Positions 1 to 9,011 of a DNA stretch of 10,113 nt are shown here, piece by piece (within the stretch, counting starts at the first letter, position 1; the number at the start of each line of letters is the position of its first letter). The position numbers and the translations under genes are program-made. The notes below the pieces were generated by a model. That model was given only the letters and a program-made list of their open reading frames with translations, did not search any database and was not told where the DNA came from. Source of the stretch: Cochliopodium minus (Eukaryota > Discosea > Himatismenida > Cochliopodiidae). Where the stretch lies: assembly GCA_024220525.1 (NCBI GenBank), contig JAMYWO010000131.1:66852-76964 (forward strand), written 5' to 3'.

Positions 1-1193
1 TCAATCAAAAGTTTGAGCCTTTAGAAGATTATGATCCAAAAGACAAATACGTAAGAGGAGAACTTATCAAAGGGTAAAAGAAAATGATTTTTCCATTTTT
101 TTAAAATTTTTATTTTAAATTTAGTTGGTTGTTGAAGAATCCAGGACAACAATTGTTGACAGGATCATTTTCTCCTGTTTATGATAATAATTGGGAAGAT
201 GGTGTTTATTTAGATGTGAAAGTGGCTCCCGTTCCCAAGATCAGTGCTCCTTCCACTACATCTCTTCCACCACACCCTTCCATTTCCACTTCTTCTATTG
301 GTCACAGATTCAACGACAATAACAATTATAGTTCCATTTTCAATGAAAATGACGAAAGTAATTTTGGTACTAATAATAATTACTCAAACAATAACAAAAA
401 TTTTTTAAACAACAATAACAAAAATCTTTTCGGTTTTGTGAAAGAAAATAATTATTTTAATTCCAACAATAGCAATAACCACCTTTCGTCTTTTAACAAT
501 AATCTTGATAACCTTTCTTCTTTAAATAATAAAAACTCTGGCAACTCTCATCCTTTTTCAAAGATTGAAAATGAAGATAACTTTAGTTCTCATTTTTCAA
601 ATTTGAATCTCGATGAAAAACAACCAATATCCACTCCCAAACAATTTGATCCACATCTTCCATCTAACTTGCCTTCTCATCCAAGTTTCCAATTCAACGA
701 GGGAAGAAATCAGTCTCCACTAAAGGAAAAGAAAAACCCTTCTCTTAACAAGAAAAAAGTTACACCTAGAATGCTCCAAACAAATAATGAACCCTTCGGA
801 CTTATTCAACAACAAGATCCTCTTATCCAAAAAGATCCGGTTACTTCAAATAATTTTCCAGGAAAAGAAATTTTGCCCAATCACAAATCCACAAAAGAAG
901 CAAAATTTACGAACGAGATCCTTTCTGTCATCTCTTCTTTTGAGTTTTCTGATGATTATGATGCTCAATCCTTCTTTCTGATAGATTATCTCTACGAGAA
1001 TAAGGTCATTGGTGCTCTTTCCAAACAAAAACTCCTTTCCTTTGCCATGAAAAGTGACAAGAGGCTCTTTGCTTGCATAAAAGTTTTCAGATACTCCAAG
1101 AATTTCAGAAATCTTGTTGACATCCTCAAAAAGTTTTCTGATCCTGAATCTGATAACAAATTCTTTGGTTTGTTCCCTCATTTGTTCGTATAG
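1..1193 (+). CDS. Asn-rich protein of unknown function, last two exons (5' partial)
   Basis: The first visible exon (reading frame from base 3) ends at 73. A 51-nt GT-AG intron occupies 74-124, and the last exon runs 125-1193 with a TAG stop. Splicing joins GG to T and keeps the frame, reading ...GELIKG-WLLKNPG..., so the TTG at 129 is internal and not a start. I do not recognise the family. Visible parts are a folded-looking segment around the exon junction, a long low-complexity tract rich in Asn, Ser and Phe (about 309-620) with several NNN/NNNN runs, a Pro/Lys/Gln-rich stretch, and a C-terminal 95 residues predicted to be mostly helical (about 905-1190). That tail resembles a repeat-like helical domain, but I cannot name it. 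Asn runs are common in AT-rich protist proteins and carry little functional information. The start lies outside the window. Confidence 0.8.
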
Positions 1194-1440
1194 AGTGAAA
1201 TTAAATTAATTTTTTTAAAAAACATCTTTTTCTATATTAAAATCGATAAATCTTTCTAAAACGAAACATTTCTTTTAGATATCTAAAAATGATTATTATC
1301 CATTCAAATTGGGAGGTAGTATGGCATAATTTGAAAGTGAAAAAAACATTCCATTGAACTTCAACTCTAATCTTTTTGTCAACATATTTAAAAAAAAAAA
1401 AAAAATTTGAAAAATAAATAATTCATAAAGTTTAATAAAA

Positions 1441-2608
1441 ATGGGAAACATTCAAGATAAAGGATCATCACTACAAGAATCATCAATTTCAAATATATTA
1501 AAGAAAAAGAAAGTGGGTATAAATTGAAATATTTTAGCTGATATTTTTAATTAAAAACATAAAATATAAACAATATCAAGAAATATCTAAAGATGAGATG
1601 ATGGAATTTTCATCTAGTAAAAAACAAATATGGAGACTAATTTTACGTAAGATGGAATATAAAGATTTGGAATCGATAGGAAAAGTATGCAAAGCATTCT
1701 TCTTCCTGTTGAAAGAAGATGAGATCTTTTGGAATCTATTCGCCGAAGATAAAACGAATATAGCGAAATTTCCTTGTCAATATTCATCGTGGAAACAATT
1801 TTCTTTAAGTATGTTCTTGGATGGATGGGATGAGAATAAATTAAACATCAAACATAAGATAGATAAAAAGATATTAAAAGATAATTCATCAATGTTCTCC
1901 ACCGAAAATTTTTGGAAAACTTCTTTGAAGAAGAATTTTCTCTTGGAAGGAGTTTTGTATTCATTCCACTTGGAAAACTTAAAGTACATTTTTTATTTGT
2001 ATTTTTTTTAAAAAAAAAAACAATTTGAATGATTTATTTTTTAAAAAAAGTGAGAATTTAACAATAGGTGTTTCAAGGTCAGATACCAACCTGAATAAAG
2101 TAAAACTTCAAATTTTAATTTATTTTTTTTCAATTTTCATTTTAATTTAAAGTCTTTCGAATTTGGAGTAGACAAGTAAAAATTTTAATATTAGTTTTTT
2201 ATTGAAAAATAACAAATATTTTTTTTATTCAACTAAAGAGACAGGTTCGGAATTCATTATTTGTCTAAAATAAACGATCCTAGAGGCTGTACCGATCAAA
2301 ATAGTATAGTAATGACCAAAAAGACCAATTTTGAAGAAAAAGGAAACATTTACATCATGGTACATCATAACAGCTACAATGACAAAGAAAAATCAAAAGC
2401 AACTGTTAGTTTTTTTAATAAAAGATTCAAAGAAAAAGATCCTCAATACATTTTCTCTTTTGGGGATATCTATTTAGACTCTGGAGAGAAACTTTATGCT
2501 TTTGTTAGCACTTACCACTCAAACACAAAAGTGAGGATTGATGATCCTATTTTCCATTTTGATGAAAAAATTATCCCTGTGAATCTCGAATTCTACGACT
2601 CATTTTAA
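1441..2608 (+). CDS. F-box protein with a SPRY-like C-terminal region, five exons
   Basis: Exons are 1441-1516, 1581-1983, 2051-2099, 2153-2175 and 2239-2608. All four introns (64, 67, 53 and 63 nt) are GT-AG, and phases agree throughout, giving 306 residues. The start is an ATG in an A-rich context (taataaaaATGG). Residues about 36-80 look like an F-box: a Trp/Ile/Leu helix, then DLESIGKVCKAFFFLL and EDEIFWNLF, the usual pattern in which cytoplasmic or nuclear F-box proteins bind Skp1 in SCF ubiquitin ligases. Further on, LTIGVSRSD (163-171) and GEKLYAFVS near the end resemble core strands of a SPRY domain, a protein-interaction fold; this second call is weaker. Target recognition by the SPRY-like half is inference. 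Exon 4 is only 23 nt, in keeping with the small exons of the neighbouring gene. The gene converges on the hydrolase gene with 70 bp between stop codons. Confidence 0.82.
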
Positions 2609-2678
2609 ATTTAAATTTGAAAACTGAAAATTACTTGTAAAATTGTTTTTAATGAAAATCAAATAAATAATTATTAAA

Positions 2679-4599
2679 TCACAAGAGAAGTTTTGATCTT
2701 TCAAAAAATTCAATGAAAGTAGAATGGAAATAGCTTGTTTTCAGACCATCAAAATATGCTATTATAAAATTGAATTTTATTTAAAAAAAAAATTGTTTTT
2801 TTCAGATTAAAAATTACCAATGTGTCCCCCACACTCTGTCTCAGCTAAGAACAAATTTTCATTGTCCAATATTCTGTCAATTATTTTTTTACTTATTAAT
2901 TTTGAATAAGGAATGAGAGGATCATCTTTTGAAGCTTTTAAAAAAAGTTTTTTTTTTAAATAACATTGAAATTTAGATTTCAAATAAAAAATATAAATAA
3001 AAAAAAATTTTTTAATTACTCAAAATTAAACATGGAGTATTTATGTTAGGTAAAGAATTTAAGCAAGAGGATTTATCATAATACTCCTCCACTGTGTCAA
3101 ACTTTGTGGCAGATTTGTAAACATGTTGGTCTAGTTGTTTGATTGACAGATTTATTTTGTTCTGATTTTTTTTCAAGTGTTCATCTAAATAATCTTTTCA
3201 AAAGATAATTTTATTTTTTATTTTTTATTTTTTATTTTTTATTTATTTTTTATTTTTTATTTTTCATTTTTTAATATTTTTTAATTTTTTATTTTTTATT
3301 TTTATTTTTATTTATTTTCATTTTAATTTTTTTTACTTCTCACTTCTTCGTCATTATTGAATAGCTCTAGGTTGTTGAGAAGAGACCTAGCATAAGTCTG
3401 CAAAATGAACTTTCTGTAAATGAAAAAGATATCTGTTTCGAGATGCTCCACAACCAAATTCATGCAAAAAGGATTGGAAACTACACAACAAGACGTGAAA
3501 GGATTTTTCAGTTCTGAGTGTTCAAGATATTTCAACAAAACATTTCCTATTTAAAGAAAAAAAAATGAATTTGACAAAAAATATTAAAAATAAAAAATAT
3601 TTGTTTAAAAAATAAATAATAATCAAAATTATTTGTTAAAAAATAAATAATATTTTTTAACCTCCCATAGAAAAACCAACTCCGAAAAAAGAGTTTTTAT
3701 CTTTTCCTCCAAATTCTTCCAAAGCCCAATTTATAACTAACTCTGTATCTTTTTCATTTTTAAAAACAAAAAAAAAAAAATTTAAGAAATAAATTTTAAA
3801 AAAATAAATAAAATACCATCCGTATGAGCCTTTGAAATTTAAAATTTTTTTTTTTACAAAATTTTTTTAATTTTTTTTTATTACATAGTTGTGAATATGT
3901 GGTGAACTAAAAGGAATAATTAATTAAATTTTTTATTATTATTATTCTAACTAACTTTTTATACCTCAGCTTTAAATTCATTTTGCATCCTCTTCTGTTT
4001 GGAATGATCACCTTGTATCCCTTTTCAATTGCGTAATTTGCAAACAAAAGCAAATGAAAACTTTTATTTTGTTAAAACAAATTAGTTTTTAAATTGAGTT
4101 TTATTTTATTTTTGAAAAGAAAATTTTTTACTCTTCAGATCCCTTTTGAAAATTTAAATTAATTTTATTTATTTTATTTAATATTTTTTATTTTTATTGA
4201 GTGATTATATACCCCTGTTAGACTATGAAAAATGAAGATGATTCTATTGCTTTCATTGGATGAATAATGTGTGATGATCGTCCCTCCATCTTCACATTTT
4301 ATCGCATGTTCCTTATATTTGGGTCTGGGAACATCGAAGATGAATCCCACCAAGTTGATATAGGTTGATTGGATGTGCTCATTGGTGATGAGGGGTCTAT
4401 AAATCTTCCCTTCGAGATATTCTCGCATATTCCCGAACAATTTGGCATTCTTCTCTCCTGACTTGTATCTGATCACGGGATATTCTGAAAAGAAAAATAA
4501 TTTTTTGATCACCCAAGCTATTATCAAAAATGATACTGCTGTGACTGTGACAATCATTTTTTTTTTTTCTCTCAAAATTAATTTCTTTGAAAAAAACAT
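2679..4599 (-). CDS. Membrane-anchored alpha/beta hydrolase, ABHD1/ABHD3/EMB8/YheT family, ten exons
   Basis: Exons in transcript order are 4599-4213, 4142-4132, 4060-3965, 3906-3885, 3829-3817, 3748-3662, 3546-3337, 3184-3020, 2934-2818 and 2758-2679. The 1188 nt keep one frame, giving 395 residues, the usual family length. Residues about 16-31 form a single hydrophobic anchor after a Lys-rich start; Met15 is an alternative start. Then come CEDGGTI, the oxyanion-region HSLTGGSED (125-133), GYKVIIPNRRG (147-157), the nucleophile elbow GFSMGG with Ser203, SNP after the elbow helix, EEYYDKSS, the acid in SKDDP (Asp334 or Asp335) and GGH with His368. All triad positions are present, so an active serine hydrolase is likely. 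Known relatives act on phospholipids (ABHD3) or medium-chain acyl esters (yeast Eht1/Eeb1); the substrate here is not predictable. Membrane location is inferred from the anchor. Introns are 55-152 nt. Confidence 0.93.
3208..3315. repeat. AT-only tandem repeat, unit near TTTTTTA, inside hydrolase intron 7
   Basis: Imperfect head-to-tail copies of a 6-7 bp unit (TTTTTTA, with TTTTA and TTTTTTAA variants) fill most of intron 7 (3185-3336, 152 nt). This makes it the longest ordinary intron in the gene. It is probably a slippage product, and I see no coding capacity. Confidence 0.7.
3817..3829 (-). other. 13-nt microexon of the hydrolase gene
   Basis: This is exon 5 of the ABHD-type gene, with an AG acceptor just before 3829 and a GT donor after 3817. 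It encodes Ala-His-Thr-Asp plus one base. It connects the 22-nt exon 4 (3885-3906) to exon 6. The joined sequence AHTDDTELVINW matches the family's T-x-D-D/L helix that precedes the nucleophile elbow. Confidence 0.82.
4132..4142 (-). other. 11-nt microexon of the hydrolase gene
   Basis: This is exon 2 of the ABHD-type gene, flanked by an AG at 4144-4143 and a GT at 4131-4130. It encodes Gly-Ser-Glu plus two bases of Asp. Skipping it puts a stop in exon 3 (..AAT TGA). Including it produces the family signature LTGGSED followed by a conserved helix and the NRRG strand-turn, so protein homology forces it. Confidence 0.85.
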
Positions 4600-5003
4600 T
4601 TAATTTTTGTGAACAAAAAAGAAAGAGTTTCGTTGAAACAAAGAGAGTTCTCATTTATTTTTAAATCACTAATTATTCAATATTGAATTTTTATTCGTAT
4701 CTAAAATTAAAAAATATAAATTTTAAATGAGGTTATACTTTAGATTTAAGTGAAGATGCTAATTTCTCCTTTGAATTTTTCTTTTTGAGAATACTGGGGT
4801 TTTTGTATTGACAAATTGTGTTCGAAAACGATAAGTACCTTAGAAATAAATTCTAAATTTGTTTAGAATGTTTGGAAATAATAATCGATCAATTGACTTC
4901 TCGATAAGATGAATGCAAAATAAAAGGAGATCAGCCTTGTTTGAACAATAAAGAATTTAGATTTTATTTTCAAAAGATATTTTTAATGATTTTGAACAAG
5001 ATT
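4600..5003. other. Intergenic region, no gene seen
   Basis: About 400 bp lie between the hydrolase start and the stop of the His/Gly-rich gene, both on the - strand. It is AT-rich with stops in all frames and no tRNA-like or other RNA structure that I could recognise. It should hold the promoter of the hydrolase gene (A/T-rich stretch 4600-4740) and the 3' end of the His/Gly-rich transcript. No specific promoter element can be defended. Confidence 0.5.
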
Positions 5004-5279
5004 TTAATGATGATGATGGTGTCCTCCATGATCTAATTCAAATAAAAGGGTGGTATTAAAAAAATTCTATTAAAAAAAGGTTTTATTTTTACGATGATGT
5101 CCTCCGTGATGACCTCCATGATGATGATGTCCACCATGATGTCCTCCATGATGTCCATGTCCAAAACTTACTCCAATATGACCATGTCCGCCGTGATGTC
5201 CTCCATGATGATGATGATGTCCTCCATGTCCCCCAAAATGTCCAACAGATTGATACCCATGATCTATATTGGATACAAT
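5004..5279 (-). CDS. Small histidine/glycine-rich protein, 5' end not resolved
   Basis: Two exons are visible: one running down to 5093 and a last exon 5032-5004 with a TAA stop, separated by a 60-nt GT-AG intron (5033-5092). The frame reads GGHHHHHGGHHGGHGHIGVSF and then more GGHH units, ending in GGHHHHH after splicing. Third-position changes (CAT/CAC, GGA/GGT/GGC/GGG) support this frame over the two other open ones. The frame is open only back to 5279. An AG at 5265-5264 followed by ATCATGG repeats the start of the last exon (ATCATGG at 5032), so a further upstream exon with a donor in the same phase is likely, but I could not find it or the start codon. Dense His/Gly suggests binding of Zn, Ni or Cu, or a shepherin-like antimicrobial peptide; both are inference from composition only. 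Confidence 0.62.
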
Positions 5280-5830
5280 TCAATTATAAAAAGAATTCTA
5301 AAAAGAGTGAAGGGGAATAAGAATGATAACATTATCCCATTATTATTTTGATTATATATTTTGATTATTTAATGAATTCTCTATCACCACGCGCTAACAA
5401 AAATTAAAAAAAAAAAAAAAATGAATATATTCAAAAAAGAATTTTGTTCATGAAGTATATTGAAATTAAAATTTCCCAAATTCCTGCAATTGAGATATTC
5501 TACCGATTGAGAGATTATATTTTGAAATATCAAAATTTAAAAATTCCAACACATTTATTTTTTATTAAAACTCCATTGCACATATAAGTAGATTATGATC
5601 TGATTTTCATCTTGATATCCTTTTTGAACATTTATGAAAAAGAAATATATAAAAAAAAAATTGTGTCTTTGCTTTAAAGGGTAATTATTTCAACAAGATA
5701 TGACAAAAATATATACAATTGGAAGATCATATTTACATCCATCACCATCATATAACATATTTAACTAGCCCTTTACATAAATTCAAATATATGGAACAAT
5801 AAAATTAAATATAATTTATTTATTAGGCTT
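5280..5830. other. Divergent intergenic region containing a dispersed repeat
   Basis: This region separates the 5' side of the His/Gly-rich gene (-) from the first exon of the 869-residue gene (+). It probably contains both promoters and any missing upstream exon of the His/Gly-rich gene. The 174-bp repeat at 5394-5567 takes up a third of it. The rest is AT-rich with stops in every frame. A short CACCATCA run near 5740 is not in an open frame. Confidence 0.5.
5394..5567. repeat. Direct repeat, copy 1 (about 174 bp)
   Basis: It begins CTAACAAAAATTA plus an A-run and ends in ACATTTATTTTTTATTA. It matches 9942-10113 in the same orientation almost base for base. The differences are in the A-run length, a TATATT/TAAAAT change, one T/G substitution and a one-base indel in CAATTGAG/CAATGAG. 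The indel breaks every possible frame, so the conservation is not at the protein level. On the - strand the copy lies upstream of the His/Gly-rich gene and ends in TTTTTGTTAG, which could act as a splice acceptor. Confidence 0.9.
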
Positions 5831-8800
5831 ATGGAAAAATATAATCAAAATAATGTCTCACTTGTGGTAAAATGATTAGTATAAAATTGATGAATTATTT
5901 AATTAATCTAAATAAAAAATATATTTAGCAAATAAATTCACTAAATCAACAAAACAACATTAGCAGTCGTCATAACTGTGAACCCCTTCAAACGCACTTC
6001 GCTTTTTTAAGTGATAATTGTTTTAGGGGTTCATCATCTGGCCTCTGCAACCCGAAGGATAGATCATCACAAATTGATGATCCCATTCCACAACAAAACA
6101 TATATTGTGTTTCTGGAACACAATCAAAACAAAACCAGGTTGTCTCTAGAAATAACTCAAACCAAAACCAATTTAACTCAAACCAATTTAATTTTACTAA
6201 CGAATCACTAAAAAAAAATTCTAGCAAAAGAAAAAGAAATGATGGAAAAACAAAAGCATTTAAATTTAACAAAGAGTTTGTTCTTCGTCTTTGGGCATCA
6301 GTAAACAATTTTAATAATTATTTCTTTTATTAAAATCACAATAGAAATTTAGAGTTTGTGGCAAAAGTGGTGGATGGAATCTGGAGAGATTAAAGGAACA
6401 CTACTTTAATTTTGTGGGCGTAAGTGATATTGATTTGAAAGGAACGCTGGGGAATTGGGTGAAAGGCCATGTCAACAAATATTTCCCTTATTCTCAAATC
6501 GACAACGAAGATATATTTCATGTTGTAATATCTTTTTATTTTTATTTAAGTTTTATAAAATTATTATTATTTTATATATTATAATCTAAATTTACAGGTG
6601 AAACTCTGCCATTTTTTTTTCATTTCATAATTTTAAATACATTTTATTTTTATATTTTCAGGTGAAACTCTGCCTCTTTTTCAACTATTAATTTTATATT
6701 TACTTATTTTATTTATTTTTAACTTTTTATTCAGCAACCTGCAGATTCTTCAAGTATTACTAGGAATCTTGACTTGCATGAAAGCATGAAAGATGTATCC
6801 CTTGAGAGAGACATAAGACATGACATGGAAGATGATGATTTTTACAAGACAATTCGGGAACCTGATCCTCAAATGGAACACAATGAACAAGATTTGTTAT
6901 TGTTTAAACACAAAATGATAACAAAAATTAATAATATGAAGAAGTTTGCTTGTACAATGGATATCTCAAGAAAAAGCACTTATGATGGAAAGATGGATTT
7001 CATCGTCTACTTCTTGGAGAAAGAGTTTTCTACATTAGAAAATTTTATCAAACATCTATTCTTTCATAGCAAAACAAAAGAGAAAGTTAATGTTGTTCTT
7101 GCAAACTTATTTGAGTACGAAACTCCAGAAAGTAAACTTCAAAACAGTTTCGAAATGGGAGTAGTACATTGCGTAAAAGTGCTCAAAAAACACTTTAGGT
7201 CAATATCTCTTCGTCTACGGTTCATGCCTCACGTCACAGAAGACCTCTATAATGCAATTAGAGATACTTTGAGTTATTCCGGATCTAATCCCGTAAGATT
7301 CACATCTAAGCATTCTGTTCCTCATCTCTATAGGTTATTTTTAATTTTAAAAATTTAAATTTAATTTTTAAAAATATTTATTAATTATTAAATAATTATT
7401 TATTTTAGTGTTGCAAACACAAAATTACTTAAACAAAAAACAAAGCTCCTTCCAGTATCAATACGTGACATGGGCTCCTTTTCAAAGACAATAGAACAGA
7501 TTTTCGAATCAGAGAAAGATAAAATTTCTGTAGGCCATTTGGTCCCTTACATTACTAAAGTGTATACCTATTCGTTAAATAGAGTTACGCCAGATTATTA
7601 CTTTTGTTCTTTGTGGGAACGTAATTCTCTTTTCTTATTTCAACTGGACAAGATGGGGGGGATTAAAGAAGGAGTCAGTGGGACTTTCATTGTCAAGTCT
7701 CTTGGAAATGTTGATGGGAGTGTTGTGTCTGACATGGGATCTCAAATTGTAGCTGGATTGTCTTGTTTGCAATACAACGAAGAATTGATGGAAGCATCAG
7801 CGAAACATTTAGTGGGCATTCCTGTTCCATATATTATTGGTCTTTTTCCAGAAACAAATCTTGGGGTGAGAAAGGTATATACTGTTGTTGGACAAGAAAA
7901 AGCAAAAATGGAAGCATTCCCCTTCAAATTGAGAGATAATTTGAAGATTATTTATGAGGATTCCGGTGAAACAGTTGATGGAGGATTGTCCAACAAAATG
8001 GGAACAAATGATAAAAGAAATCACAGATGTCCTTTTGGTAATTGTTGCTTCTCCGAACAGAATATTCATAATCTCCTTTCACAAGCTTATTTAAACAACA
8101 TTTCTCTCAAAACTTTTTATAACATTGAAGAAAACGAAATGAATGATGAGAGAAGGAAACGGAATATTACGAATAAAACTCATTCCCTCAAGAGTTTCTC
8201 CAATGAACGGCAGATTGACGATTTCTATGATTATATCAACAAAGAAACACCTATGAATCAGCTTCTTGATACTTCTTTTTCGACTTTTGGAGCTGGACTT
8301 TTACCGGGCTATTGTAACAACAAGTATTACGTCGAAAAAAAAGTGATTAAATTTGGAGGAAAACATGAAAGCGATCCGAACAAAGCACAATTCATCATTT
8401 GTACTCTCAACAACGCAAAAAAAATTTTGAATGATAATAACCACAAACTGAAAAACAAAAAACTTGTTTCCATCAAATTTCTAGCTGCGTTGATTTTTGG
8501 TCATTGTAACAAGGATGATCACTCTTTCTACCAGTTTCGAAAAGACACTCCTCAAGAATCTAAACTTTGTCCTTGTACAATAGATCCAAATCACAATGGA
8601 ATAAAGGAATATCCCACCCTAATTTTTTCTTACTGGGAAGAATTGAATCGACTCTTTCCCAATGACCAACAAAAAGTAAAAGAGAAATTCACCTCTTTCA
8701 TTAAACGTAGCAGAATTCATTTAGATTCATTACATTACGTGAAAGGAAATTGGATGGTGATAATGGGTGGTTTCGAAGATGAAGGATACATTGACATCGN

Positions 8801-8831
8801 ATATCTCAATGAATCTGATTTGTTGAAGTAA
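5831..8831 (+). CDS. Unrecognised 869-residue protein with basic N-terminal segment and Cys/His clusters, five exons
   Basis: Exons are 5831-5866, 5929-6300, 6345-6524, 6735-7333 and 7409-8831. The introns are 62, 44, 210 (composite) and 75 nt, and phases agree. The start ATG at 5831 opens a 12-codon first exon whose donor and phase fit. I recognise no family. Residues 13-105 are Gln/Asn/Ser-rich. Residues 107-121 are a basic cluster (SKRKRNDGKTK) that could be a nuclear localisation signal. Residues 122-190 form a compact Trp-containing helical region (LRLWAS, GGWNLERLKEHY, GNWVKGHV) reminiscent of a SANT/Myb-like or other DNA-binding fold, which is unproven. The large C-terminal half has CPFGNCC (Cys603, 608, 609, then His616), HCNKDDH (761-767) and CPCTIDPNH (783-791), spacings that could bind metal. 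Codon 860 is undetermined because base 8800 is N. A nuclear or transposase-like role is speculation. Confidence 0.82.
6595..6610 (+). repeat. 16-bp repeat at zero-length splice junction, copy 1
   Basis: The sequence CAGGTGAAACTCTGCC spans acceptor and donor at the first inner boundary of the composite intron. An identical copy lies 64 bp downstream. It stands out because it is G/C-containing inside an otherwise A/T-only intron. Confidence 0.9.
6659..6674 (+). repeat. 16-bp repeat at zero-length splice junction, copy 2
   Basis: This is the second identical copy of CAGGTGAAACTCTGCC, at the second inner boundary of the composite intron. The intron sequence downstream of the two copies differs, so the identity is confined to the junction and is not a clean whole-intron duplication. 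Confidence 0.9.
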
Positions 8832-9011
8832 TATCTTTCAAAATAAAATATTTTCAATCATCGGTATTTTTGATCCTTCAATTCATAATCATATTTATCA
8901 AATTGTAACTGGCAAAAAAAATATTTAATATTTTGTATAAATTACAGGATTCAAGTTGTTGGTGATTTAAGTTTTGGTTTAATTGGATTGTTTTTGATGA
9001 ATAAAAATTTA
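8832..9011. other. 3' flank of the 869-residue gene, possible optional last exon
   Basis: A TAA stop ends the long ORF at 8831. The stop overlaps a potential donor (AA|GTAATA at 8828), and an acceptor TTACAG ends at 8947. Using them would replace the stop with 36 more residues beginning IQVVGDLSFGLIGLF, ending at a TAA at 9057-9059. That would overlap the 3' end of the opposing ORF. I keep the simple stop as the main call. Confidence 0.35.

Larger units (their letters stand above)
6525..6734 (+). other. Composite intron: three adjoining GT...AG units
   Basis: This is the third intron of the 869-residue gene. It divides exactly into 6525-6597 (73 nt, GTAATA...TTTACAG), 6598-6661 (64 nt, GTGAAA...TTTTCAG) and 6662-6734 (73 nt, GTGAAA...TATTCAG). 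At both inner boundaries an acceptor AG directly abuts a donor GT, leaving exons of zero length. Each unit falls within the 44-75 nt range of the gene's other introns. All three frames are closed across it, and the outer junctions preserve phase 0. Confidence 0.72.

Noticed and set aside
846-1181. 111-residue antisense ORF under the Asn-rich gene
   Set aside because: It is a shadow of the sense exon, which has a phase-correct upstream splice junction.
3208-3315. Possible CRISPR or satellite array
   Set aside because: There are no spacers and no constant unit length. It is simple A/T slippage inside an intron.
5089-5283. Trp/Ser/Arg-rich ORF on the - strand over the same repeat
   Set aside because: It is an alternative frame of the repeat with an implausible Trp-rich composition, and it does not join the downstream exon at the GT-AG intron.
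5094-5351. Met/Ser-rich ORF on the + strand with repeated MMSS-type runs
   Set aside because: It is the antisense reading of the His/Gly repeat. Synonymous third-position changes favour the - strand CAY/GGN frame, and that frame continues correctly across a 60-nt intron.
5461-5567. Conserved coding exon inside the repeat (short - strand open stretch reading LEFLNFDISKYNLSIGRIS)
   Set aside because: A one-base indel between the two copies breaks the frame directly downstream, so the conservation is of DNA and not protein.
5988-6308. 106-residue - strand ORF rich in Phe/Leu
   Set aside because: It is a shadow of exon 2 of the 869-residue gene, whose frame joins exons 1 and 3 in phase.
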